DNA from: Inquilinus ginsengisoli_B
Lineage (GTDB): Bacteria > Pseudomonadota > Alphaproteobacteria > DSM-16000 > Inquilinaceae
Direction of reading: 5' to 3'
DNA: 64,000 bases
NCBI RefSeq assembly: GCF_050434925.1
Contig: NZ_JBNDJK010000001.1
Location: 2,728,001 to 2,792,000 of the forward strand
Shown: piece after piece, positions 56,084 through 64,000 of the stretch
Position numbering within the stretch: the stretch's first letter is position 1
Layout of the letters: the number at the start of each line of letters is the position of its first letter
Made by a program: the position numbers and the translations under genes
The notes under the pieces: generated by a model
Databases searched by the model: none
Told to the model about the DNA's origin: nothing
Seen by the model: only the letters and a program-made list of their open reading frames with translations

Positions 56084-56716
56084 TCATCCCGTGTCCGGCG
56101 GCCTGCGGCGGCCGGGAGCAGTGGAGCGGGGCTCGGGCGGATCCTCCGGATCAGCCTCCTCGCCATCCTCCGGCGGTATGAAGCCGTAATGCTCCATGGC
56201 CTCGTCGGCCATCTCCAGCCAGCGCTCCACCTCCGGCGGGAAACCCCAGCGCCGGCACAGGGCGGCCACCGCGACCTCGGGCCGGCTGGCAGCGATCAGC
56301 TCCGCCACCTCAACCCGCTCGACCCGCTCGCAGACTTCGGCGACACGGCGGTCGACCTCCTCATCGTCCTCGGACACCTCATAGGCGGCAGCCAGCATCG
56401 CCAGCTTCACCCGCAGGTCGTGCCAATCCTCCTGGGCCGATTCGCGCTTCGCCGCGGCCTTGCGCCGCTCGTCGCGATGATTGGCGAACTTGTCCTCCAG
56501 CAGCAGGGTCAGCCGCAGCGACTTGGTGATGACGGCGATCCGCTGGCCATAGTCGACGCCGGGCTGCGGCGCCTCGACCGCCTCGGTGCGGGTCGCCTCC
56601 ATGATCTCCATGTGGATCTCGGCCGCCCGGGCGAGCATGCGCAGATGCCGCGCCGCCCGCTCCTCCTGGGGAGTGGCCGGGGCTTCCGACATCCGGTCGG
56701 TCTGCGCCTTGTTCAT
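56084..56716 (-). CDS. Charged helical protein of unknown function with a LexA-type box
   Basis: 210 residues from the ATG at 56716 (MNKAQTDRMSEAPATPQEER); an ATG at residue 9 is an alternative. It is almost all helix: HLRMLARAAEIHMEIMEATR, SLRLTLLLEDKFANHRDERRKAAAKRE (given in part), an acidic stretch EVSEDDEEVDRRVAEVCE, VAALCRRWGFPPEVERWLEM and an acidic/Pro tail. The order and composition parallel the protein at 15084-15953, ending in ALIASLCRALGLPP. The similarity is distant. A GTTC-N7-GTTC box lies immediately upstream. No domain is recognised. Confidence 0.75.
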   Translation of the reverse strand: MNKAQTDRMSEAPATPQEERAARHLRMLARAAEIHMEIMEATRTEAVEAPQPGVDYGQRIAVITKSLRLTLLLEDKFANHRDERRKAAAKRESAQEDWHDLRVKLAMLAAAYEVSEDDEEVDRRVAEVCERVERVEVAELIAASRPEVAVAALCRRWGFPPEVERWLEMADEAMEHYGFIPPEDGEEADPEDPPEPRSTAPGRRRPPDTG

Positions 56717-56717
56717 G

Positions 56718-56732
56718 GAACGTAGCATGAAC
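56718..56732 (-). promoter_or_regulatory. LexA-type box (GTTC-N7-GTTC)
   Basis: On the minus strand the sequence is GTTC-ATGCTAC-GTTC, one base upstream of the start codon at 56716. It is an exact match to the alphaproteobacterial LexA operator. A -10-like TATTAAT lies about 15-20 bp further upstream. A bound repressor would sit at the transcription and translation start. Confidence 0.6.
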
Positions 56733-56828
56733 AAGATCGCAGATTAATACAACTGCACAATGTGTTTACTGGCGCCGACGGTTCAGGGTCGGATGAAGGG
56801 ACGACCCATCCTTGACTCGGGCCGTCGT

Positions 56829-56862
56829 TTCGTTAATAACTGACCGGTCAGTCATTAACGAA
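56829..56862. promoter_or_regulatory. TetR-type operator of the cecR-ybh operon
   Basis: A 34-bp palindrome with arms TTCGTTAAT-n-ACTGACC and its mirror, centred on ACTGACCGGTCAGT and with only one mismatched pair. It ends 15 bp before the start of the TetR-family gene. It is very likely the autoregulatory operator of that regulator. Confidence 0.75.
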
Positions 56863-56877
56863 GGCGAGCGGACCGGC

Positions 56878-57504
56878 ATGGCCCAGGCGGTGCGGAGACG
56901 GCGCAAGGAGGCGCGGCCGGCGGAGTTGCTGGATGCGGCGTTCGAGCTGTTCGTGGAGCGCGGCTTCGCCGCGACGCGGATCGACGACATCGCCGCCCGC
57001 GCCGGGGTCAGCAAGGGCACGGTCTATCTCTACTTCCCCAGCAAGCAGGCGGTGTTCGAGGCGCTGGTGCGCCAGTCGGTGCTGCCCAATGTCGAGCGGC
57101 TGATCGGCGAGACGGCGCGGCCGGACATGCCGGTGCTGGAGATCCTGCCGCGGCTGCTGCGCGCCATCATGCAGACGGTGGCCGGATCGTCCCTGATGCA
57201 GTTCCCGCGCCTGATCATCGCCGAATCGCCGCAGTTTCCGGAGCTGGCGCAGTTCTGGCGCGAGACCGTGATCGACCGGATGCTGGGCGTCGTCTCCGGC
57301 CTGATCCAACGCGGCATCGCCGCCGGCGAGATCCGGCCGGTCGATCCGAAGGATGCCGCCCGGCTGATGATTGCGCCGCTGCTGATGGCGGTGATCTGGG
57401 GCACCACCTTCGTGCGGCCGGATGAGAGCTTCGATCTCGGGATCTTCATCGACCGGCATCTCGACATCTATCTGCGCGGCCTGGCGGTGGAGGCACGGCC
57501 ATGA
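56878..57504 (+). CDS. TetR-family repressor, CecR-like
   Basis: 208 residues from the ATG at 56878 (MAQAVRRRRKEARPAELLDA). The helix-turn-helix is RIDDIAARAGVSKGTVYLYF, then PSKQAVFEALV. The ligand domain ends in a segment (LLMAVIWGTTFVRPDESFDL) seen in CecR/YbiH-type regulators. The gene lies just downstream of a 34-bp palindromic operator and overlaps ybhG by 4 bp. This order matches the cecR-ybhGFSR system of enterobacteria, which senses and exports cephalosporin and chloramphenicol-type drugs. Confidence 0.9.
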   Translation: MAQAVRRRRKEARPAELLDAAFELFVERGFAATRIDDIAARAGVSKGTVYLYFPSKQAVFEALVRQSVLPNVERLIGETARPDMPVLEILPRLLRAIMQTVAGSSLMQFPRLIIAESPQFPELAQFWRETVIDRMLGVVSGLIQRGIAAGEIRPVDPKDAARLMIAPLLMAVIWGTTFVRPDESFDLGIFIDRHLDIYLRGLAVEARP

Positions 57505-58499
57505 AGATCCGCATCGCCGTTCTTGTCCTGGTCGCGGCCGCGGTCGCCGCCGGCTGGTGGTTCGACCTGCCGGGCCGGTTGGGCTGGCGCCAGGGGCAGG
57601 GCGACACGCTGACGCTGTACGGCAATGTCGACATCCGCCAGGCCGAGCTCGGCTTCCGCGTCTCAGGCCGGCTGGCCGAGATGAAGCTGGAGGAGGGCGA
57701 GGCGGTGACGGCCGGCACGGTGCTGGCCCGGCTCGACGACCGGCCGTTCCAGGACAGCGTCGCCGCGGCCAAGGCCAGCGTTGCCGCACGCCAGGCCGAT
57801 CTCGACAAGCTGGTGGCCGGCCCGCGCGTCGCCGAGATCGCCCAGGGCCGGGCCACGGTGGCCGAGCGCGAGGCCGATCTGGCAAACGCCAAGCTGGCCT
57901 TCGACCGCACCCAGGAGCTGCGCCAGAAGGGCAACGCGCCACAATCGACGCTGGACCAGACCGTGGCCGCCCGCGACATGGCCCAGGCCCGGCTGGAGGC
58001 GGACCGGCACGCCCTGGAGCTGCTGCTGGAGGGCAGCCGGGCCGAGGACATCGCCGCCGGCCGGGCCAATCTCGCTGCCGCCCAGGCCGACCTCGCCACC
58101 GCCGAGACCTCGCTGGCCGACGCGACGCTCGAGGCCCCGGCCGATGGCATCATCCTGTCGCGGGTGGCGGAGCCGGGAGCGATCATGGCGCCCAGCAGCG
58201 TCGCCTACGTGCTGTCGCTGACCAGGCCGGTCTGGATCCGCGCCTATGTGGCGGAGCCGGATCTCGGCCGGGTCCATCCGGGGCTGATGGTCGAGGTGGT
58301 CACCGACACCAGGCCGGACCGGCCGTACCGCGCCCGGGTCGGCTTCGTCTCGCCGGTCGCCGAGTTCACGCCGAAGACGGTGCAGACGCCGGAGCTGCGC
58401 ACCGACCTGGTCTACCGCCTCCGCATCATCGTCGACGAGCCCGACCCGGCCCTGCGCCAGGGCATGCCGGTGACCGTGCGCATGCCGAAGGGTGGGTGA
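57501..58499 (+). CDS. HlyD-family membrane fusion protein YbhG-like
   Basis: 332 residues starting MKIRIAVLVLVAAAVAAGWW, an N-terminal membrane anchor. It closely follows E. coli YbhG: LTLYGNVDIRQAELGFRVSG, a long coiled-coil hairpin rich in Ala, Gln and Glu, a lipoyl-like domain, then TRPVWIRAYVAEPDLGRVHP and AEFTPKTVQTPELRTDLVYR. It connects the ABC-2 exporter to an outer-membrane channel. It overlaps the repressor gene by 4 bp. The next operon gene is separated from it by an insertion sequence. Confidence 0.93.
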   Translation: MKIRIAVLVLVAAAVAAGWWFDLPGRLGWRQGQGDTLTLYGNVDIRQAELGFRVSGRLAEMKLEEGEAVTAGTVLARLDDRPFQDSVAAAKASVAARQADLDKLVAGPRVAEIAQGRATVAEREADLANAKLAFDRTQELRQKGNAPQSTLDQTVAARDMAQARLEADRHALELLLEGSRAEDIAAGRANLAAAQADLATAETSLADATLEAPADGIILSRVAEPGAIMAPSSVAYVLSLTRPVWIRAYVAEPDLGRVHPGLMVEVVTDTRPDRPYRARVGFVSPVAEFTPKTVQTPELRTDLVYRLRIIVDEPDPALRQGMPVTVRMPKGG

Positions 58500-58557
58500 G
58501 ATGATTGGAATCGTCTCGTCAGGCGCATTTCATCTTAGTCCCCCCTCCCCTTGCGGG

Positions 58558-59992
58558 CTACGGGATGCACGAAAGTGATTTGCGCGTGGAGGGAGGTGTG
58601 ATTCAAGGCGAAGTCAAGCCGAGAGGAGACTTTGCCGTGACGTTTGGGCTGGGCGACATCCGGGTGGCAGCGCGAGCCGAGTGGTTGATCGAGCAGATCG
58701 TGGCGACGGGATCGCTGGTGGTGCGCGAGCTTGGCGGGACGCGGGCCGGAGAGATGGCGGTGCACCGGTTTTTGTCGTCGCCGTACAGCTCGGTGGAAGG
58801 GATCGTGGAGACGCTGGCGTCGCGGACAGCCCAGCAGTGTGTGGGGCGCCGGGTGGTGGCGATCCAGGATACGAGCGAGGTCAACTTCAAGGGTCGGGCG
58901 GCCAAGCGGCGCGGGCTGGGTCCTGGGGGCAACGGGAAGGACCCCGGCTTCTTCCTGCATCCGGTGATTGCGGTGGATGTGGAGGAAGAGGCGGTGATCG
59001 GCCTGGTCGGGGCCCAGATCTGGACGCGAGGCTCGGTGCCGGTGGGCGAGCGGCGTGGCCGGGCCCTGGCGGAAAAGGAATCGATGCGCTGGCACGACGG
59101 CTGCACCACCGCGGCCCGGGTGCTGGCCGAGGCGGCGGCGGTGACGATGATCGCCGATCGCGAGAGCGACATCTGGGAGCTGTTCACCGAGCGCCCGGAC
59201 AATCTCGACCTGATCCTCCGGTCGGCGCAGAACCGCAGCCTGGCCGGCGGCGGCCGGCTGTTCGCCGCCCTGGACGATGCCCCGGAGCTGACGCGCCGCC
59301 GCATCCTGGTGCCGCCGAGCCGACCGGGCGAGCGCAGCCGTGAAGCGACCCTCGCGATCAAGGCGGGCAGCGTGCAGATCGCCCGTCCGAAGAGCCGCAA
59401 GGCCGAACCGGGCGCGGTGCGCACCGTAACCCTGACGCTGGTCCAGGCCATCGAGATCGATCCGCCCGACCCGAAGCAGGCCATCGCCTGGCGCCTGCTC
59501 ACCACCCATCCCGCCGACGGCGCCGACGCCGCCACCGAGATCATCGATCTCTATCGCCTGCGCTGGCGCATCGAGCAGGTCTTTCGTGCCCTCAAGAGCG
59601 ATGGCCTGGGCCTCGAAGACACTCAACTCGCCGATGCCGAGCGGCTGTTCATCCTCGCCGCCATGGGCTTGGCCGCCGCAGTCCGCACCCTGCAACTCGT
59701 CGATGCCCGCGACGGCAGCCCCAGGCCGGCCACCGACGTGGTCGATCCCGACCTCCTCGCTCCACTTGCCGCCATCTCTCGATCCCTCGAAGGCAACACC
59801 CCGCGCCAGAAGAACCCCCATGCCCCCACCAGCCTCGCCTTCCTCTCCTGGGTCACCGCTCGCCTCGGCGGATGGAACTGCTACGGCAAGCCACCGGGTC
59901 CCAAAACCATGCACAATGGATGGAAACGGCTCGCCCCTATGCTCCATGGCTATGCCCTCGCAACACAGGCAAAACTTCCGTGAATCCCGTAG
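58558..59992 (+). mobile_element. Complete IS4-family insertion sequence
   Basis: A 1435-bp element. The left end CTACGGGATGCACGAAAGT (58558-58576) and the complement of the right end, CTACGGGATTCACGGAAGT (59974-59992), match at 17 of 19 bases. The 11-bp direct repeat CCCCTTGCGGG flanks it at 58547-58557 and 59993-60003. Length, repeats and duplication size fit IS4. It lies between ybhG and ybhF in the same orientation as the operon, inside a palindromic repeat. Confidence 0.93.
58565..59983 (+). CDS. IS4-family (Tn5-like) transposase
   Basis: 472 residues from the ATG at 58565 inside the left end. A TTG start outside the element is rejected because it would not travel with the IS. Catalytic DDE segments are visible: D in VAIQDTSEVNF, D in IADRESDIWEL (like Tn5 DREAD), and the Y-(2)-R-(3)-E-(6)-K signature in YRLRWRIEQVFRALKSDGLG. 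An N-terminal domain like that of Tn5 precedes them. The frame is intact to the stop in the right end, so it may be active. Confidence 0.92.
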   Translation: MHESDLRVEGGVIQGEVKPRGDFAVTFGLGDIRVAARAEWLIEQIVATGSLVVRELGGTRAGEMAVHRFLSSPYSSVEGIVETLASRTAQQCVGRRVVAIQDTSEVNFKGRAAKRRGLGPGGNGKDPGFFLHPVIAVDVEEEAVIGLVGAQIWTRGSVPVGERRGRALAEKESMRWHDGCTTAARVLAEAAAVTMIADRESDIWELFTERPDNLDLILRSAQNRSLAGGGRLFAALDDAPELTRRRILVPPSRPGERSREATLAIKAGSVQIARPKSRKAEPGAVRTVTLTLVQAIEIDPPDPKQAIAWRLLTTHPADGADAATEIIDLYRLRWRIEQVFRALKSDGLGLEDTQLADAERLFILAAMGLAAAVRTLQLVDARDGSPRPATDVVDPDLLAPLAAISRSLEGNTPRQKNPHAPTSLAFLSWVTARLGGWNCYGKPPGPKTMHNGWKRLAPMLHGYALATQAKLP

Positions 59993-60182
59993 CCCCTTGC
60001 GGGAGGGGGGCAGGGGGAGGGGGCTGCGCGCGTCCGCGCGCGAATGAGTCATGGCCGTCTCCGCCGTCGTTGCGGGTTGGATACCCTGGCGCGGCGCGAG
60101 CGGAGAGAACCCCCTCCCCCTATCCCCCTCCCGCGAGGGGAGGGGGGACTCAGTTATTTTTGGCTGCGACGGGGTGAGCGTC

Positions 60183-61940
<1,758 letters not shown>

Positions 61941-61967
61941 TGGGCGTGGGCAGGCAGAAGAAAGATG

Positions 61968-62137
61968 AGTCCCCCCTCCCCTCGCGGGAGGGGGCTAGGG
62001 GGAGGGGGGTGTCGCAGCTCGGGCGGACCTTGGATTCTGCAGAGCCGGTCTGGGTGGGAGTTGTGCTTCCATGGCATTCGCGCGCGGACGCGCGCAGACC
62101 CCTCCCCCTACCCCCCTCCCGCAAGGCGAGGGGGGAC
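61968..62137. repeat. GC-rich palindromic element, family E copy 3
   Basis: A 170-bp element from AGTCCCCCCTCCCCTCGCGG to GCGAGGGGGGAC, in the same orientation as the copy at 55861 (internal CGCGCGCGGACGCGCGCAG near the right arm). It fills most of the gap between the ATPase and the first permease gene of the operon, so it is likely transcribed and would fold into strong hairpins. Confidence 0.8.
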
Positions 62138-62196
62138 AATAAAAGGGCGCAGCGTGACGGGGCCGTCACGGACGGCCACCGGTTCGGAGGCGCCGC

Positions 62197-63345
62197 ATGA
62201 CCGACGCCCCCGCCATCTCCCGCGCCGACCGGCTGCGGCGGTTCGGGGCGCTGCTGCGGAAGGAGAGCCGGCAGATCCTGCGCGATCCGTCGAGCCTGCT
62301 GATCGCCGTGGTGCTGCCGGTGCTGCTGCTGTTCCTGTTCGGCTACGCCCTGTCGCTCGACGCCGACCACACCCGGGTCGGCGTGGCGGTGGAGAGCCCG
62401 GGGCCGGAGGCGCGCGACCTCGCCGCCAGCTTCCAGGCCTCGCGCTATTTCGACGCCCGGATCGGCACCGACCGGCGGGAGTTCGCCGAGGATCTGGTGA
62501 CCAACCGGGTCAAGGGCATCATCGTCATCCCGGCGACCTTCGCCGCCGAGGCGGCGCGGCCGGGCGGGGCGCCGCAGATCCAGATCCTGGTCGACGGCAG
62601 CGACCCGAACACCGCGAACTTCGTCATGGCCTATGCCCAGGGCGTGCTGTCGGGCTGGCGGGCGATGCGGGCGGCGGGGCAGGGCGCCGACGGCGCGCCC
62701 ATGATCGATGTCGAGCAGCGGGTCTGGTTCAACCAGGAGCTGGTCAGTCGCAACACGCTGGTGCCCGGCGCCATCGCCATCGTCATGACCATGATCGGCA
62801 CGCTGCTGACCGCGCTGGTGGTGGCGCGGGAGTGGGAGCGCGGCACCATGGAGGCGATGATGGCGACGCCGGTCACGGCGCTGGAGCTGCTGGCCGGCAA
62901 GGTGCTGCCGTATTTCCTGCTCGCTTTAGCATCGCTGACCCTGTGCGTCTTCGTCGCCGTGGTGCTGTTCGGGGTGCCGTTCCGCGGCTCGATCGGGGCC
63001 CTCTACCTGGTCTCCGCCGCCTTCCTGTGTCCGGCGCTGGGGCTGGGGCTGATCATCTCCGCCGCCACCAAGAACCAGTTCCTGGCGTCGCAGCTGGCCC
63101 TGGTGGCGGGGTTCCTGCCGGCCTTCCTGCTGTCGGGCTTCCTGTTCGAGATCAGCTCGATGCCGCTTCCGATCCAGTGGATCACCTACATCCTGCCGGC
63201 GCGCTACTACGTGCCGGCGCTGCAGACCGTGTTCCTGGCCGGGGACATCTGGCCGCTGTACCTGCGCAACATGGCGGTGATGCTGGTCGAGGGCGCGGTG
63301 CTGCTGGCCCTGGCGGCGCGGCTGACCCGGAAGAGGCTGGCCTGA
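62197..63345 (+). CDS. ABC-2 type exporter permease, YbhS-like
   Basis: 382 residues starting MTDAPAISRADRLRRFGALL. One N-terminal helix after KESRQILRDPSSLLIAVVLP is followed by a large periplasmic domain (VGVAVESPGPEARDLAASFQ) and five C-terminal helices with REWERGTMEAMMATPVTALE and QWITYILPARYYVPALQTVF. This is the ABC-2 membrane family of YbhS/YbhR. It is preceded by a family E repeat and followed by a family R repeat. Confidence 0.93.
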   Translation: MTDAPAISRADRLRRFGALLRKESRQILRDPSSLLIAVVLPVLLLFLFGYALSLDADHTRVGVAVESPGPEARDLAASFQASRYFDARIGTDRREFAEDLVTNRVKGIIVIPATFAAEAARPGGAPQIQILVDGSDPNTANFVMAYAQGVLSGWRAMRAAGQGADGAPMIDVEQRVWFNQELVSRNTLVPGAIAIVMTMIGTLLTALVVAREWERGTMEAMMATPVTALELLAGKVLPYFLLALASLTLCVFVAVVLFGVPFRGSIGALYLVSAAFLCPALGLGLIISAATKNQFLASQLALVAGFLPAFLLSGFLFEISSMPLPIQWITYILPARYYVPALQTVFLAGDIWPLYLRNMAVMLVEGAVLLALAARLTRKRLA

Positions 63346-63381
63346 TGTCGGACCGAAGGAGAACGGGCCTGTCCACCCACC

Positions 63382-63480
63382 GAAACCGTCATGGCGAGGA
63401 GCGAAGCGACGTGGCCATCCAGGATTGGTGCGAGCGGCCCTGGATGGCCACGCCCCTGCGGGGCTCGCCATGACGGTTTC
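63382..63480. repeat. Dispersed palindromic repeat, family R copy 4
   Basis: A 99-bp element with perfect 17-bp terminal inverted repeats (GAAACCGTCATGGCGAG / CTCGCCATGACGGTTTC) and inner arms CCATCCAGG / CCTGGATGG. It lies between the two permease genes of the efflux operon and so is within the transcript. Confidence 0.85.
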
Positions 63481-63504
63481 GGGGATGGCGAGGAGGGGCA
63501 TGCG

Positions 63505-64000
63505 ATGCTGCGCCGCCTGAGAGCTCTCATCATCAAGGAGCTCTTGGCCGTGCTGCGCGACCCGCGCGGCCGGTTGATCCTGATCGTGCCGCCGATCATT
63601 CAGCTGTTCGTCTTCGCCTATGCCGCGACGATGGAGGTGAAGAATGTCGACATCGCCCTGCTCGACCGCGACCGCAGCGCCTGGAGCCAGGAGCTGGTGC
63701 GGCGGGTCGAGGGCTCGCCGACGTTCCGCAGCATCCTGGTGGTCGACACGCCGGAGGCCCTGCGCCGAGCCATTGATCAGCAAGAGGTGCTCGCGGCCGT
63801 GCAGATCGGGCCCGGCTTCTCCCGCGACATCGCCGCCGGGCGCCCGACCGATGTGCAGGTCATCCTCGACGGCCGCCGGTCCAACGCCTCGCAGCTGACC
63901 GGCAACTACATCTCGCAGATCGTTGCCGCCATGGCGCTCGACGCGGCCAGCCCCAGCGGCGTGGCGAAGGGGACGGACGCCGCGGTGCCGCGCTTCTGGT
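63505..64000 (+). CDS. ABC-2 type exporter permease, YbhR-like (partial, C-terminus off the window)
   Basis: The first 165 codons start MLRRLRALIIKELLAVLRDP with AGGAGGGG upstream of the ATG at 63505. It has the paralogous layout to the YbhS-like gene: an N-terminal helix after RGRLILIVPPIIQLFVFAYA, then a periplasmic domain (VDIALLDRDRSAWSQELVRR). It runs off the right edge. It completes the five-gene set of regulator, fusion protein, ATPase and two permeases. Confidence 0.92.
   Translation, partial: MLRRLRALIIKELLAVLRDPRGRLILIVPPIIQLFVFAYAATMEVKNVDIALLDRDRSAWSQELVRRVEGSPTFRSILVVDTPEALRRAIDQQEVLAAVQIGPGFSRDIAAGRPTDVQVILDGRRSNASQLTGNYISQIVAAMALDAASPSGVAKGTDAAVPRFW

Larger units (their letters stand above)
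58537..60150. repeat. GC-rich palindromic element, family E copy 2, split by an insertion sequence
   Basis: The left piece (58537-58557) and right piece (59993-60150) together form a 168-bp element like those at 55861 and 61968. It ends in inverted arms AGTCCCCCCTCCCC / GGGGAGGGGGGACT. Its internal CTGCGCGCGTCCGCGCGCG lies near the left arm, so it is inverted relative to the other two copies. The 11 bp CCCCTTGCGGG is duplicated by the insertion. Confidence 0.8.

Noticed and set aside
57446..58186. Ser/Arg-rich frame antisense to ybhG
   Set aside because: Shadow of the ybhG coding strand, which matches YbhG along its whole length.
58505..58564. TTG start extending the transposase upstream
   Set aside because: This start lies in host DNA outside the inverted repeat, so it cannot be the element's own start.

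Overview
The window is a 64 kb piece of a GC-rich alphaproteobacterial chromosome. The gene content fits Rhodospirillales (Azospirillum/Inquilinus-like): BMP-type nucleoside ABC transporter, DUF1127 and DUF2333 proteins, AhpC/AhpD with a divergent OxyR, TamA/TamB, a fused AI-2E-family permease, and GTTC-N7-GTTC LexA-type boxes. This placement is inference from gene content; no rRNA or tRNA was found. Coding density is high, and short genes overlap by 1-10 bp in several operons.

Layout. 1-4.8 kb: leftward BMP nucleoside transporter operon (binding protein, double ATPase, two permeases, the last cut by the window edge), with a RutR-like operator upstream. 4.8-9.5 kb: GcvA-like LysR regulator, DUF1127 protein, a large exported LVIVD-repeat protein, and a hemolysin III-family membrane protein. 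9.9-14.5 kb: LysR regulator divergent from an SDR/EthD/MFS cluster, then a response-regulator remnant and a small membrane protein. 14.9-17.1 kb: a duplicated and frameshifted helical-protein locus under a LexA-type box, and a DUF2333 protein. 17.4-22.5 kb: an atypical DapA-like protein with a FUSC protein, and a siderophore-type ABC importer. 22.6-24.8 kb: ahpC-ahpD against oxyR. 24.8-33.2 kb: tamA-tamB and typA. 33.2-40.6 kb: AI-2E-family permease, sugar MFS, lipoprotein, rlmJ, and two frameshifted genes around a CHAP lipoprotein. 40.7-45.1 kb: TPP riboswitch-thiC, a PhyH-type oxygenase and a lipid-linked sugar flippase. 45.1-48.9 kb: MarR, GNAT, M16 peptidase and thrC. 49.3-54.9 kb: dipeptide/oligopeptide ABC operon whose binding-protein gene is frameshifted. 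55-64 kb: exported protein, a second LexA-box helical protein, and a cecR-ybhGFSR-type drug efflux operon.

The most notable structures are these. (1) Two distant genes (14.9 and 56.7 kb) encode similar charged helical proteins and each has an exact GTTC-N7-GTTC box at its start, suggesting an undescribed SOS-controlled family. (2) A complete IS4-family element with 19-bp inverted repeats and an 11-bp target duplication sits inside one of three GC-rich palindromic repeats, between ybhG and ybhF. (3) Two families of dispersed palindromic repeats are present. (4) Three genes between 38 and 50 kb each carry an apparent frameshift, so either recent decay or assembly indels must be considered.
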